From NCBI GenBank assembly GCA_001643675.2, contig LSRY02000045.1, positions 368,001-432,000 of the forward strand: a DNA stretch of 64,000 nt. Reading direction: 5' to 3'. Of the stretch, positions 32,380 through 43,707 are shown in pieces. Under the pieces are notes generated by a model. That model was not told where the DNA came from. It searched no databases and saw only the letters and a list, made by a program, of their open reading frames with translations. Both the position numbers and the translations under genes were made by a program. The DNA comes from Monocercomonoides exilis (Eukaryota; Preaxostyla; Oxymonadida; Polymastigidae). Position 1 is the first letter of the stretch; each line of letters opens with the position of its first letter.

Positions 32380-34620
32380 TAACCAGAAGGAAACTTTCGC
32401 TGCTCATTAAAGACGAAAACTTGAGAAAAGCTAAAGAACGAAATGAAGCTATCAACAACACAATGGCCTGTTCCATGATGGACGGAGGAGTTATTGCTGG
32501 AAAAAGTTAACAATTGTGACGGTTGTTCACTTGAATGAAAATGGAAAGCCAGTTTTTTGGAGCCTGAACAATGCATGTTTTACAGTTGCAGATTACACAA
32601 AATTTGATCACACAATCATGAAAGAAGTGTCATATGCGAATGGGGAGGTTCGTTGTTTTTGTCCAGATGGATTGAAATCACAAATGCAAGCGTTACAAAA
32701 TCTCACAAATGATGCGACTGTTTGTGAAACTCTGCTAAATGAATTACAAACTCCACCATTTTTTATTTACTGCACAAATCATTTAGTCAATCTGATTATT
32801 TCCCATTTATTATCCGAAAACAAATTCTTGAGACAGCTAAAAGAGACCATTATAACGATATCCAAAGACTACAGGAAAACATCAACGAAAAAACCAACAA
32901 ATCCCAAATGCTCTTTCTTTGTCAAAACAAGGTTGCTCTGTTTATATTGCATTTGTTATTTTTTTTTTTTTTTGTTTTTTTGTTTTTTTTTTTTAATGTT
33001 AAATACAAACATCCATCAATTTCTGAGTTTTTTGGAAATATTTCTATTTTTGATGTGATCAGATGTGGAATATTACTGTTTCCTTTAAGAGAACTGCAAC
33101 TATTGCTCGAGAACGATGCCACAAAACTGGGATCTGTTTTTCCTCTAATACTTAAAGCGTTTGCTTATTATTTTTGTTTGATTTATCTTGATTATTTTTC
33201 TGATGAGAATCGGCAAGTTTGTATTTGCCATTCGATGATTTTATTACATAATTATTTCCTTGCTGGAGAACGAGGTGACAAATTCGCGTTGGCTTTTTCT
33301 TTAACACCAATGGGAGTGAGACTTTTCCATAAAAGTTCATTTGTGATCTCCTTTTCATCAAAGCAAAATTCTCTTAAAGATGAATTCACACAATTCATCA
33401 AATCATCAGAAAAATTTTTATCTTTTTCATCAACACATACTGCTGTCAATACTCTTCAGACACATTCACGAATAACGCTCAAATCATTTCTCAACTTTTC
33501 TTCTTTAACATCATCGATAATACCTGTAACAATTTCAACTATTTCTTATGTTCAACAAGAGAATATGGAAATTCCTTCGAGTCAAAATACTGCAAAGGAT
33601 TATTGTGCAAACAGTATTCTTGTATCCAATCAACAATCACAGAATTTTTCGATATTTTTAAAACCAGAATTTTTTTCCATTACAACAGATAAATTTTGGG
33701 TTTCCTTTTTTTGTGAATGCATTTCATTATTCGCTTCAACAACTTGAAACGAAAATAGAAAAAAAGGAAAAAGAATCTGCATCTGTTTCATCTGCACAAA
33801 CACAGGTGCTGGATAATGCACAGTCATTTTTTTTCATCTTCAAGAACTTTAGAGAACAACGATATAATTTTCAAATTGATCAAGCATTTAATAAATTATT
33901 TATCAATAAAATGATTCAAGCGATGAGATAAATGATAATTTACAGGTACAGCTAATTTTTGAAACATTAGAGCCCACTCATTACAATATTGAAAATGGAG
34001 ATGATGAGTTTAATGAAGATCCAGAATTAACAACCATTCAAAAAGAACAGTATGTTCATAACACAAGAAACTCTTGTGGATCTCTTGAAAGCCAACAATC
34101 TTCCGATTGCGATGCATCAAACGAAGAAAATTCAAGTGTTTTCAATCATTCTCACAATGAAAATAGCGTTGACGAACTGTTTTAACTTGGATCAAGCAGA
34201 CAACTTCCAACAAATGATTTTGAAAATTCAGATGAAAGGACAAAAGTTTTATCAACAATTCTCGAAGCAATTTCAAGTGATTGGTTGCCTCGAATCAAAA
34301 GCGGATTCTGCGATTACGCAAATTCTGTTCTTTCCAACATGAACTCAGAAAAAAGAGAGCAGATAATTTTTTTGCATTCTTCAAATTTTATATGTTATAA
34401 TCGAACTGTTTTTCAAAACAAATGGGTGGTTTATTACTAGGAAATTGCAGAGTATGGATGTTGACTCAACATTAATGCCAATTTGTCATATGCATTGATC
34501 ACATTGCCTTACAGTGAGGCATCTTGCGAGCTCCTTTTTTCAACGCAAAAATGAATTTGTGGTGATCGAAGACATTCTTTTTCTTTGGAATCGTTAATTT
34601 CTCTTCTTTTGTTATAAGCA
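32380..34620 (+). pseudogene. hAT-family transposase relic
   Basis: Ordered pieces in changing frames spell a hAT transposase. LIKDENLRKAKERNEAINNT and MACSMMDGG occur near 32395-32490. TVVHLNENGKPVFWSLN occurs near 32515-32570, the region after the first catalytic Asp. FIYCTNHLVNLIISHLL occurs near 32760-32820, the conserved 'C-x-x-H-x-x-N-L' block. Near 34490-34590, LPYSEASCELLFSTQK, a stop, then ICGDRRHSFSLESL is the C-terminal hAT dimerisation motif. Poly-T and other low-complexity insertions and many stops lie between. The same C-terminal motif occurs at 56262-56492, so at least two copies exist here. Terminal repeats and 8-bp target duplications were not found. Confidence 0.7.
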
Positions 34621-36066
34621 ATTAACTGATTATTTTCAATGAAGATCATGCATTGTATCTGAACTGGTTTGGAATGATTTATAATTTTCTATATATATCT
34701 GTTTTATTTATTCTTTGTTTTGTGTGAGATTTGCTAAGGATTTGTTGTGACTTAAAAATTTTGTTAATTTCACATTTTTCAACTTTTCATAAATTTCCTT
34801 GAAATGTGGTGAAGACAAACAAGTGCACAAGATTGATAAAAAAAACAAACATCAATAATTGTTATTTATCAATATTTAATTAATATATTTATCAAATTTT
34901 TATTCTTTCATGAATATTTAGAGGTTCCATGAACGATTCATCTTTGAATTATTATTCTTTTGACACAGAATAAATTGAAAGAACATGGGTATAGCAAATT
35001 TGTTATTGTTTTGATATATGCGGTGATTAATTTCAGTTATTTCATGAAAGACAAAAACAAATCAAGTTCATTCTTCACATATTTCTTTTCGCAATTATTG
35101 GAAATAACAATATTTTGCATTAAAACATTCATAATCAGCATTAACGTTAACAAATCAGTTGCATACGCTTATCTGTTTCACTTATTCGTGTTTTTGTTGA
35201 TTTTCTAATAAATTTTTTCAATTTTCATCCATCATTCCGTTTTCTTATGAAGTTTTTTAAAACAGTTGTTTCAACAAGTGACATTATTCACATTGATTAA
35301 AGTTAATGTTTTTTTTAAAGAAAATGTCAACCTTGTCGTTCATTTTCCATTTCAAAATCTTTAGATTGTTTGAATATAAAAAAGTTATTCCAAATATTTT
35401 TGAGAATTTCATGTTCATTTATTAAAATGAATTCGTTATCATTTTTTCCTGCATTATTTTACTCAACGACTATTCATTCCAATCTTCTGCCCTTCGAATG
35501 CCACTCTTTTATCATTTCACATTACTCCTGCCGAATATTTCCTCTTGATCGAAACACATGTCTTAATTGTCTTTTCCAACTTGCTTCTCTCCACCATTTT
35601 TCTTCCTCTGCACCTTCTCCACTCTGCCAGTCAACATCTGCTTCGATATCTTCTTCATCATCTTTTTCTCCACTTCCTTTATCATCGTCTTTTGAAAACA
35701 ATTGTTGGTTGAACTCATCTTCTGAATCTTCCTTCACGTACCATCGCTCCTCCATTTTGTTAGCTCCATTTTCTATCCGTTTCTGCGAATTAGTTGACTT
35801 ATACATCAGGCGCAAATATAAAAAATAATTGATATTGTTTTCCCACGTGTTCATTAACTCACACTTCATCTTCCTTGATATCTTGTATGTTGTCAACTTC
35901 TTCTCCTTCTTCTCCTTCATCGTCATCGTCATTGTCATCATCATCATCATCTTCTTCTTCTTCTTCTTCTTATTCTTATTCTTCATATTCCTCTTCATAT
36001 ATGATCTCGAATTCGAGTAGATGTGATTGTGATTGCAATTGTTTATCAGCCAGCTAGCCATCTGCA
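34621..36066. other. A+T-rich spacer without a supported gene
   Basis: It contains A+T-rich sequence to about 35400, then pyrimidine-rich sequence with a (CAT/CTT)n triplet tract at 35925-35990. Open frames on either strand in the second half are dominated by runs of Ser or Lys/Met produced by the triplets and are not taken as genes. The relic helicase frame probably begins just to the right. Confidence 0.5.
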
Positions 36067-36616
36067 TTGCAGTTGTTTCTGTCTGGTAGCACACAGTTTG
36101 AGAGTGTCTCCCGCACGCCGATGCTGTCGAAGATTCCCTTTGGAAGTGCTTGTGAAGGATCTGATTGCTCTTGTGTGCAGATGCCTTCTCCGCCTCCACA
36201 TCCTTCAGACACGCTGCCTTTTCCTCCTCTTCCACCTCTTCCATCAACCCTCCATCAACCTCCTCCACCACCTGCAATGAATTCATGCATGATGAGGCAT
36301 CCACTCAGAGGAACAGATTGTTCTGAGACACGTCAATTTTCTTCTTCTTCTTCCGCAACAATTAAATCTGCAGATTGTTCTGCTATTTCGAGAGAGAATT
36401 CGCTTTCTTCACCAAATACACACCACGCAAACATCCCTTCATTCGCTGTTTCATCTTCATCTGTCACAATCCTTCCACCATCTGCCGGAACTTCCTCGTC
36501 TCCTCAATCTGAAAAATCTTCTTCTCTCTCACCTTCTTCGCATTCTTCTTCTTCGTTGCGTTCACCTCCACCTCCTTTTCCTTCTCCTCCTCCTCCAACT
36601 CCTTCTTCTTCTTCTT

Positions 36617-36647
<31 letters not shown>

Positions 36648-37450
36648 TTTTTATTCTTCTTCAACAAAAAGCCTGAATGAGTTCCAGATACATCCGTAGC
36701 GTATGTCCCCTCGCCACATTCACCGTTGCTCCTCTTCTGTAAACTTATCCAATCATTCTCCTCTCCTCAGCTCTGAATCATATCTCTCTCATTCTTCCAC
36801 TTCAGTAACTCCATTAATGCCATCTTCTTCTTTTTCTTCTTCTTCCTCTTCCTCTTCTTCTTCTTCTTCTCCTCCTCCTCCTCCTCCTCCTCCTCTTCCT
36901 CTTCTCCAAACTCAAACACACTTCTCTCTACACCTTCACCTTCTTCTTCTTCCACTCTTTTTCTTTTTCTTTTTCTTCTTCCTCTTCCCCCTCTTCCTTT
37001 TCCTCTTCTTCTTCTTCTTCTTCTCCTGTTGATGTTCTATCATTCTCTCAGATTCCAATGTTTTCATCAATTCCTTTATCAATCAACCATTCTTCTTCTT
37101 CTTCCTCTTCCTCTTATTCCTAAACAGAAGATACCTCAACACAACAGCCACACACTTATTCGCCCACATAGCATTCATTTTTTTTCCTTCTCTTCTCTCC
37201 CCAGCCAACCAACAGCTCGAAAATGCAGCTGCTTTTTGACTAGAGGCTTTCTCTCCATCCATCTGGTAGTTGCCGCTTGGCATTTGGATGTGATCTCCAC
37301 ACTCACCAATGTGTCTGATATAAAAGCAGAGTTGAATTCAAACAAGGAAAAAGTGTCAGTTTCTTCTAATTCATCTTATCATCATCTTCTTCGTAATCTT
37401 CATTTTTTTTTAACTTCTTTTAATGAATCAGCTGAGATTTGTCTATAAGA
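36067..37450 (+). pseudogene. Probable N-terminal half of a DEAD-box helicase relic with serine-rich expansions
   Basis: The frame begins with TPMLSKIPFGSACEGSDCSCV (~36110-36180), which can be aligned to the Q-motif/motif I region of DEAD-box proteins ('TPIQ...IP...GxDxIxxAxTGSG'), though the Walker lysine is not preserved. There follows a proline/serine-rich stretch with long (CTT)n and (CCT)n tracts. It is broken by TAG at 36697 but continues in the same frame (SSVNLSNHSPLLSSESYL). Near 37255-37300, IHLVVAAWHLDVISTL resembles the motif Ib region ('HIVVATPGRLLDxL'). No intact ATP-binding site remains. The assignment rests mainly on the clearer half downstream, and the serine tracts could belong to an unrelated low-complexity protein. 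Confidence 0.4.
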
Positions 37451-37739
37451 GTCATAGAATTCACCTAATGTAGATAAAATGCTTTCACTCTGGTGTTTAC
37501 AAAATTACAAACAGTATGCAAATAAATGGAAACGATGAATGTGGAGAATAGACCACGAAGCTGAATTGCATGAAAACCAGAGGAATATGCATGGTTGTTC
37601 CATTTTCCAACTGACTAATTGATCGCATTCAACAAATAAAAATCCTCCAATCGAAAAACCAAGATTTGAGCAGCTCGAAATAGAGATACTCTTTTTTGCT
37701 GCAGAAGAAAGCAATGAAAAATGGAAAGGGAGAAGTTGA

Positions 37740-38938
37740 AGTATTTTGAGTTTTTTAGCGATAAATCAGATTGACAGGATGTTGGACTTTGCGTTCATGC
37801 CAGATGTGGAGAAAATCATGTTATTTGATCTTGTATCACTTCAGGAAGCTTCAAATGGAGACAATAAAGATAGAGAAGGTGAAAGTGAACATGAAAGAAC
37901 ATTCTTTGTATGGTCCAATTCAGCACAATATTCACCTCCACCTGTTTCCTTTCCATCTTCATCTCCAATTCACCTCAAGTTTTCTTCTTCCAACTCCTCT
38001 GCATCAACAAAACTCAACTTCTTCCTCTATTGAACTCTCCGCTGAGCATTTTGGCACAAAGATCCTTTTGTTCTTTGACAAGTTGCCACAGTGGTTCAAT
38101 CATCGAAGAAGACACTTTCTACAAACAAAAACCAAATACAGTGTGGACTGATCTCGTTGGATCGGATATGTTAGCCATTTCATTGTGTGTGAAGCACAAT
38201 GTGATGAAGACCTCACAAAAAAAGGAGAGCGATATTATCTTAAACCGTCAGAAGACCTTTGGAGGAATCCACAGATGACTGATCATGCTATGCGACCAGA
38301 ATGCTGATGCGATCGTACTGAACGTATGTGCACACTTGAATTCTTTCTACTGTAAGCCGTTGCATGATAGCATTGTCCATAGGTGGAAAGAACAGATGCT
38401 GCGGCCATTCATGATGAGAAACATTGCTATGCTGATTGCCACTGATATTGCAGAGTGAAAAATTGATGTTCTGCAAGTGGGTCTGATTATTGAAACGAAT
38501 GCACAGATTGTCACTCAGAATAACTTGCAACGTTCGGGAAGAACAGAGATGTGTGGACAAGAATATGCATTCATTGCGCTGAACAAACTGATTGAAGAGT
38601 TTCACATGGTGATGGTGGAACTGAAGAGAGCGGTTTGGTTCGAACACATTTCGGAGCATTCGATCACACGGCTGATGAGAGCTGAGTGAAAAGCTGCAAC
38701 AGAGCAGATAGAAGCTGTTTCTGGATCGGTGGTGACGTTCTTCAAGTCTGTTGGGCTGTTGCTGGTGAAGAACTTTGAGGAGGCGATGCAGGATGTGTGA
38801 ACTGTGCAGAGTGAATGCGAGAAATTGATTGAAGATGAAAAAATGAAGAAACAGAAGAATGATAAGATCAAAAGAAAAGTTAAAGTACAGGAAAGAAGAG
38901 GAGTGGTAAATATTTGCATTAATCAAAAAATCAAACAT
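37740..38938 (+). pseudogene. DEAD-box RNA helicase relic, motifs II to VI
   Basis: Helicase landmarks occur in order. NQIDRMLDFAFMPDVEKIM near 37755-37815 corresponds to 'DEADRMLDxGFxPDxxKI', with DEAD changed to NQID. ERTFFVWSNSA near 37890-37920 resembles motif III. AIVLNVC near 38310 resembles motif IV. CKPLHDSIVHRWKEQ near 38350-38395 corresponds to 'xxLHGGxxQxxRExx'. NIAMLIATDIAE, TGA, KIDVLQVGLIIET near 38420-38495 corresponds to 'xxLVATDVAGRGIDVxxVxxVIN'. LQRSGRTEMCGQEYAFIAL near 38525-38585 corresponds to 'HRIGRTGRAGxxGxAxxxL'. Further in-frame TGA codons occur near 38688 and 38799. The C-terminal part is a Lys/Glu-rich tail ending at a TAG near 38948. An active enzyme would unwind RNA, as in splicing or ribosome assembly; the ordering and the 'FMPDVEKI' wording recall the Prp28/DDX23 type, which is inference. 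All catalytic motifs are damaged. Confidence 0.6.
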
Positions 38939-39319
38939 TTGAAAATGTAGCTTTGAAAAATTGATTCAACGACAAATAGACATAATTAATTAATGTTTTT
39001 TTATATGTTAATTTCATATTTTTCATCCAGAATCAGAAATATAGATAAAAAAAAATTTCAATAATAACAGGAGCAAACATAGAAAATAAATAAGGTGAAG
39101 TGCATAAAAAACATATATAAATCAATACAAAAGTTCAGATCAACTAAATTTTTATTTTAAATATATTATTAAAATAGATGAAACATATGTAAAATATGAG
39201 AACAAAAATGAGTAACTTCAAAAATAAGAGAAACAATGATAAGAAATGAAAAACATGGAATGTTGAAATGTTTGTCATGAAATATAAAAAAAAACAAAAT
39301 TCACAAACGAATATTTTCT

Positions 39320-40016
39320 AAAAACAAAAAAATATCTTCTATTAAGAACTTTATCCACAACATCCCAATTGAGAATACTTCCGATTCCTTTGACTCCCCC
39401 ATATTCTTGTTGATCAGCAGCGCGGGCGCCTTCCACCTCAGGCATTCTTTTTTGTAATAATCTTCATCTTCAAAGGCAGAAGAAGGCAGAGAATCATCAT
39501 CGTCGTCGTCGCTTGTAGAAGTCACAACTGTTGATGATGAGATGGATAATGATGAATCATCAGACAAGAAGTCTGAATGCATGACAACGCAGATCACCAT
39601 GTGCTCAGAGAACAACACAATATGAGGACTCAGATTGGCAAGAGATTGAAGAGGATTTTCCATTTCATCAAATGAGTAGAAAGCTCCATTTGCCACACAG
39701 AACAGGATATGAGCTGCTGTCTGCTCCCTCTCCTGCAGAGTGCAAATTGCCATCTCTTTCTTCTCGTTCATCCCATGTTGCAGCATGAACAACGAATCCT
39801 TTGAGTAAGCAATCAGTTTTTCATGAGGAGACGAGCAATCCTTTGTATATACAAAGATCGAAATGGATGAGAAAGAGGGTACAAATCTTCTTCTTTACAA
39901 AAGTTGTTTCTGTGTCAGCCGAGAAAATTGAAGGTGATAGTGTTTGCTTTCTTGTCTCTTCTTCCTCAACTTCCTCCAATGCCCATTCAGCGACTTTGTG
40001 TGGATATTTTCTCTAA
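39320..40016 (-). pseudogene. Detached copy of the kinase-like cytoplasmic tail of the surface-protein family
   Basis: Read on the minus strand this matches the tail of gene C closely. KVAEWALEEVEEEETRK (~40000-39950) is followed by a frame change, then CSSPHEKLIAYSKDSLFML (~39830-39780). 39301-39792 is open, with ANLSPHIVLFSEHMVICVV, a Ser/Asp insert, LRWKAPALLINK and SEVFSIGMLW. It supplies the stretch SEVFSIGM, which is damaged in C at 23335. It lacks the ectodomain and TM helix and ends in unrelated residues (FLIEDIFLFLENIRL) where C has the rest of the kinase-like fold. As in C, no HRD or DFG motif is present and a Ser/Asp run occupies the catalytic-loop position. Confidence 0.75.
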
Positions 40017-40347
40017 ATGTGTATTGTCGATCACTCTCTAATTACAAACATTCCACGAATCCAAAAAAAACATCTTTTTTCTTCAAAATTTTGTTGTTAT
40101 CTTTTCTTCAAATTTCCTTTTCTGCTTTTTCACTATTCTCCTTCACTGCTCATTTTGTGACATCGATATAAGTTTTCATTTCATTTTATTCCTAAACAGT
40201 CACTTCTTTTTCTCATTTATCTGTTGTTCTTTGTTTGCATAAAGCAATCTCAAACTATAAAGAAAACTGATTGGCGTTCAAAATAAAACATTCTAAATGA
40301 AGATTAACAAACTGTAAATGATTTAATTCACGACTTTTTATATATCG

Positions 40348-40384
<37 letters not shown>

Positions 40385-40404
40385 AAAAAAAAAAAAAAAA
40401 AAAA
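40348..40404 (+). repeat. Poly(A) tract (57 bp, nearly pure)
   Basis: This homopolymer of A is interrupted by one T. It could be the tail of a retroposed sequence or simple expansion; no retroelement coding sequence was seen upstream. A shorter A run lies at 51859-51879. Around it, from 40017 to 41095, nothing coding is supported. Confidence 0.8.
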
Positions 40405-41095
40405 CAGAAAACACAGTTGTTGGAACCGAAAACAACCATCTTTTGTGTGATTAATATATGTATATATTAGTTTTTCATCTTATTCATTCAAAAAGAAGAT
40501 TGACTGAATTTGTATTTGCTTGAAAAAACAACAAAACATCCAGAAAAAATTTGATCAATCCCATTTAAATTTTTAAATTCAAAAAGAAATATGGGAATTT
40601 TTTTTAAAAAATATTTATTTTTATTCCTGAATACACAAAATATAAAGTGAAGTTTGTTAATTTGAAATTTTTCAGAAGAAAATATTTATTTGAAAAAATT
40701 TTAACTCATAAATTGATTCCGACACAAGTCGACTTAAACGACAGACACAAACGAAAAATTTTTCTGTGTCACAAAGGCCTATGTTAAACAATGAAAAATA
40801 AACAAAAAATACATAAAAAAGATAAGTTTAATAGCAACAACAATACTTAGAACACTCAAAACAAAAAGCTCGGTGAAATATGAGCAAGTTTTTGATCTTT
40901 AAAACAAAACGAAAAAACTCAGGATTTGTCTTCAAAAATGAATAAATAAAAAAATATTTCCTGGAACAGTATACAATAATATTTTGAAGGTTTTCTATTA
41001 TTTAATTTTTTTTTTTCAAAAATACTCTTGAGAATCAGAAAATTTAGGTCCCGTTTTAAAAAAGGGGGGGGAAATGATAAATAACTCATCCTGAC

Positions 41096-41363
41096 TTGGG
41101 GAAGAATATTTTCCTTCAGGCATTTTCATTGAAATATTATGCACTTTTCATTAACTTTTTGAGAACAAAAAACACAATAAAAACACGTCGATTTATTGAA
41201 ATTCGTAAAATGACACAACAATTTTTGATTTGATTTCAACGATGCCTGTTTAAGGATATGAAAATCAAATTTATTTTGAAATCTGAGAATGCCAAAGTTA
41301 TTAGTGAAACAATTTTTTTGTGCTTTGTGCATAAAAAGCTTGAAAGTCCGTATTTTGCCCCAC
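41096..41363 (-). repeat. MITE-like element, family B, copy 2 (inverted relative to copy 1)
   Basis: It is the reverse complement of 27129-27398 over its whole length. It starts TTGGGGAAGAATATTTTCCT and ends TATTTTGCCCCAC with TA after it. The low level of indels supports a MITE family rather than a chance match. About 25 bp to the left lies a run of eight G (41064-41071). Confidence 0.75.
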
Positions 41364-41937
41364 TAAAAAAATATTTTGCAATTATAAGCTTCTTTTTCGA
41401 TTTCGAATTAAAAATTTTCAACTTAGAATTAAAGTATTGATGCATTTTAAAAATATAGAAATAGTTGAAAATAAAAATGTATTACCAAAAGTCGATTGAC
41501 ACATGAGATAAATGCAAGTTATCTCAAATTCGATTTTTAAAAAAATTAGTTAAATAAAAACAAAAATCACCAAATGATTCACTTTTCTGTTTCTGCAGAA
41601 CAAAGCAGAATGTGAAGCAAGCAGCACACCAATAAAGTGAAAAAAATAAAATAAATAGGAGCGGGATACGCTAAACAGCTGCCCCCAGATAACAGACAAT
41701 TCAGCGATGGCAAAACGCCGAGGTTCGTTGCCCAGACCATTGAAGGGCATCTGCCAAAGCTCGTCACATGTTTTCTCTGCCTCCTCCTCTCTTTGTTATT
41801 CTCTCTTGGCGATGATGCTGGGGAAAAATGAAATGAATCAATATTTTTTTTTTTTTTTTAAAGAGCAGTCGACGAAGATCCTCTGTGTTTTTATGCGATG
41901 CAAAATATTAAGTTGAGAAAGTTCCATTTGTTTTTTT

Positions 41938-43707
41938 TTAAAAAAAAAGAAGTGACGTTGGCAAATCGAACTGCTTATTTGGGTTGAAGGAAAAAAAGTT
42001 GGCTGATTTGTTCTTTATTCTCTTCTCAGCAAAATTTCCCAAAAATAATAATACCTGAAAATATTTGCCTTTCATTTGCATCTCCACCTTCTTTTTCTCA
42101 TTTTCCTCAATTATCATCATCTTCTTTTCCCCAACACTGATTGTTGAATTTTCGCTCACATGCCTCCCACTCAGCACTGTGATTGTCGAGCTCAGCTGCG
42201 CAATGCTCGACCCCACTGCATGCCCCACTGTCTTGCACGGTGCTGCCTCACTCATCCCACACAGATTGCTCGAATCATTCCCACTCACCCCAACATACCG
42301 ATCCTTCATCCCTTCCTTCAGCCAATCCTTCTTTTCTGTATGCTGATATGCTCCATTTACCCAATAGCACACTCTCGTATCATCACTATTCGTTGTGTAC
42401 GATTCATAGAACGGGTTATTCGAAGAAAAGTGATTGTAATAATCTTCAAAATACACATCGTGGCCATACGGAGTGGAAGTTGTTGTACATCTGCAATCAT
42501 GGAAGAAGAAGAAATAGCAATAAAGCTTGTTGCTTGGAGGTGTTGATTGAGATGGCCTGAAATCCAATCCTCCGCCAACTGACACCGCTGTGCACGAAAT
42601 GAACTGGAGGCTCCTCATTTTGAAAGCAGATGGGACACCATAACAATACATCCCTCCGCCATATTGACTTGTTAGAGAACACGAGGTGAAGAAACATTCA
42701 AACACACAAGCACTCTCTCCTTTGCCGCTTTCTGTTCCAATACAGGAAGATCCAGAAACATTAAAAGTATGAAGATAAAGCCCTCCTCCATAATTAACTG
42801 CTTTGCATTTTTGAAATTCGCAACCACTGATCCTGACACATGTTGAAATGGAATAGGCATACATTCCTCCTCCAGCACTATTTTTTGCAGTACATGCATT
42901 GAACGAATTGTTCTCAATCTTGATGGAATTTATTGAAACGCAAAAAATTCCTCCACCATAAGCATATGCATAGCAGTCATTGAACGAACAAAATTTCACT
43001 GAAAGTGTCCCAGCTGCCAGATTATACATATTAATTGCACCTCCATTCGAAGCCCTATCAGCCGTAGAAGATGACGTTCCAGTTGTATTTGATCCATTCC
43101 ACACACACCAAGTGAACGAATTCGTCCCATTGTCTGTAATCTGCTGTCTCGCTGGTTTCGATGGATTCCCCTCGCTCCCGCTGACTGCAACATTCTGAGA
43201 GCGATAGCACCTGACAAAAGAGGCGTTCGAGGCATCCAGGGAAGATGAAGGGCTGTTCAGCGAGGGGACAATGCCCCCATCATACACATCCCACACCGAT
43301 GAAAATGAGCACCCACTCATCAGAAATGATGTTTGGCTCGGCCCTTCACCCAGATGTGTTGTTTTCGATGGATTTGTGGAGATGTTGAAGAAGGTCAGTT
43401 TGGAAAGAGATACAAGGGGTGCCAGGGGAGGTGCCAGAAACGGGGCTGATGAAACACAAAAAGATGAGAAACCAGACTCACTCACCAGAACACTCCCTCC
43501 TCCTTCGCTTTCTTCTTCTCTTTTTTCTTCTCTTCTTTCACTTCCTCTTCCTCCACCTCTCTTTCCTCCGCTCTCTCCTCCTTCATCTCTTCCTCTTCCT
43601 CCTCCACCTTCTCTCTCGCTCCTCATCTGCTCCATCCCTCTCAATAAAATATTTCTCAAAACCCCAAAAATCATGCAACCCCTTTCCCTCCTCTTTCTGC
43701 TGCTCAT
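41938..43707 (-). pseudogene. Truncated copy 2 of the N-terminal part of surface protein A
   Basis: This is a 589-codon open frame. From about 43640 to 42110 it follows gene A residue for residue with modest divergence: the Gly/Arg/Glu low-complexity block, SGNDSSNLCGMSEAAPC, and coils such as YGGGIFC, AGGGMYA and VGGGLDF. The signal peptide and first ~90 residues are absent or scrambled (the frame begins MSSRKRRERGC), and the low-complexity block is shorter than in A. After GRHVSENSTISVGEKK the similarity ends abruptly and the frame runs into unrelated Lys/Phe-rich residues to a stop at 41938. It is therefore a 5'- and 3'-truncated segment of about 1.6 kb, open by chance or by recent origin. 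Without a signal peptide it is unlikely to be exported. Compare copy 3 at 49296-51524. Confidence 0.75.

Noticed and set aside
35522-36304. 260-codon minus-strand frame with Lys/Met runs
   Set aside because: Crosses a triplet microsatellite and has no recognisable domain; the plus strand shows helicase-like motifs in the right half.
40348-40404. Poly(A) tract as the tail of a retrotransposon
   Set aside because: No reverse transcriptase, endonuclease or target-site duplication seen beside it.
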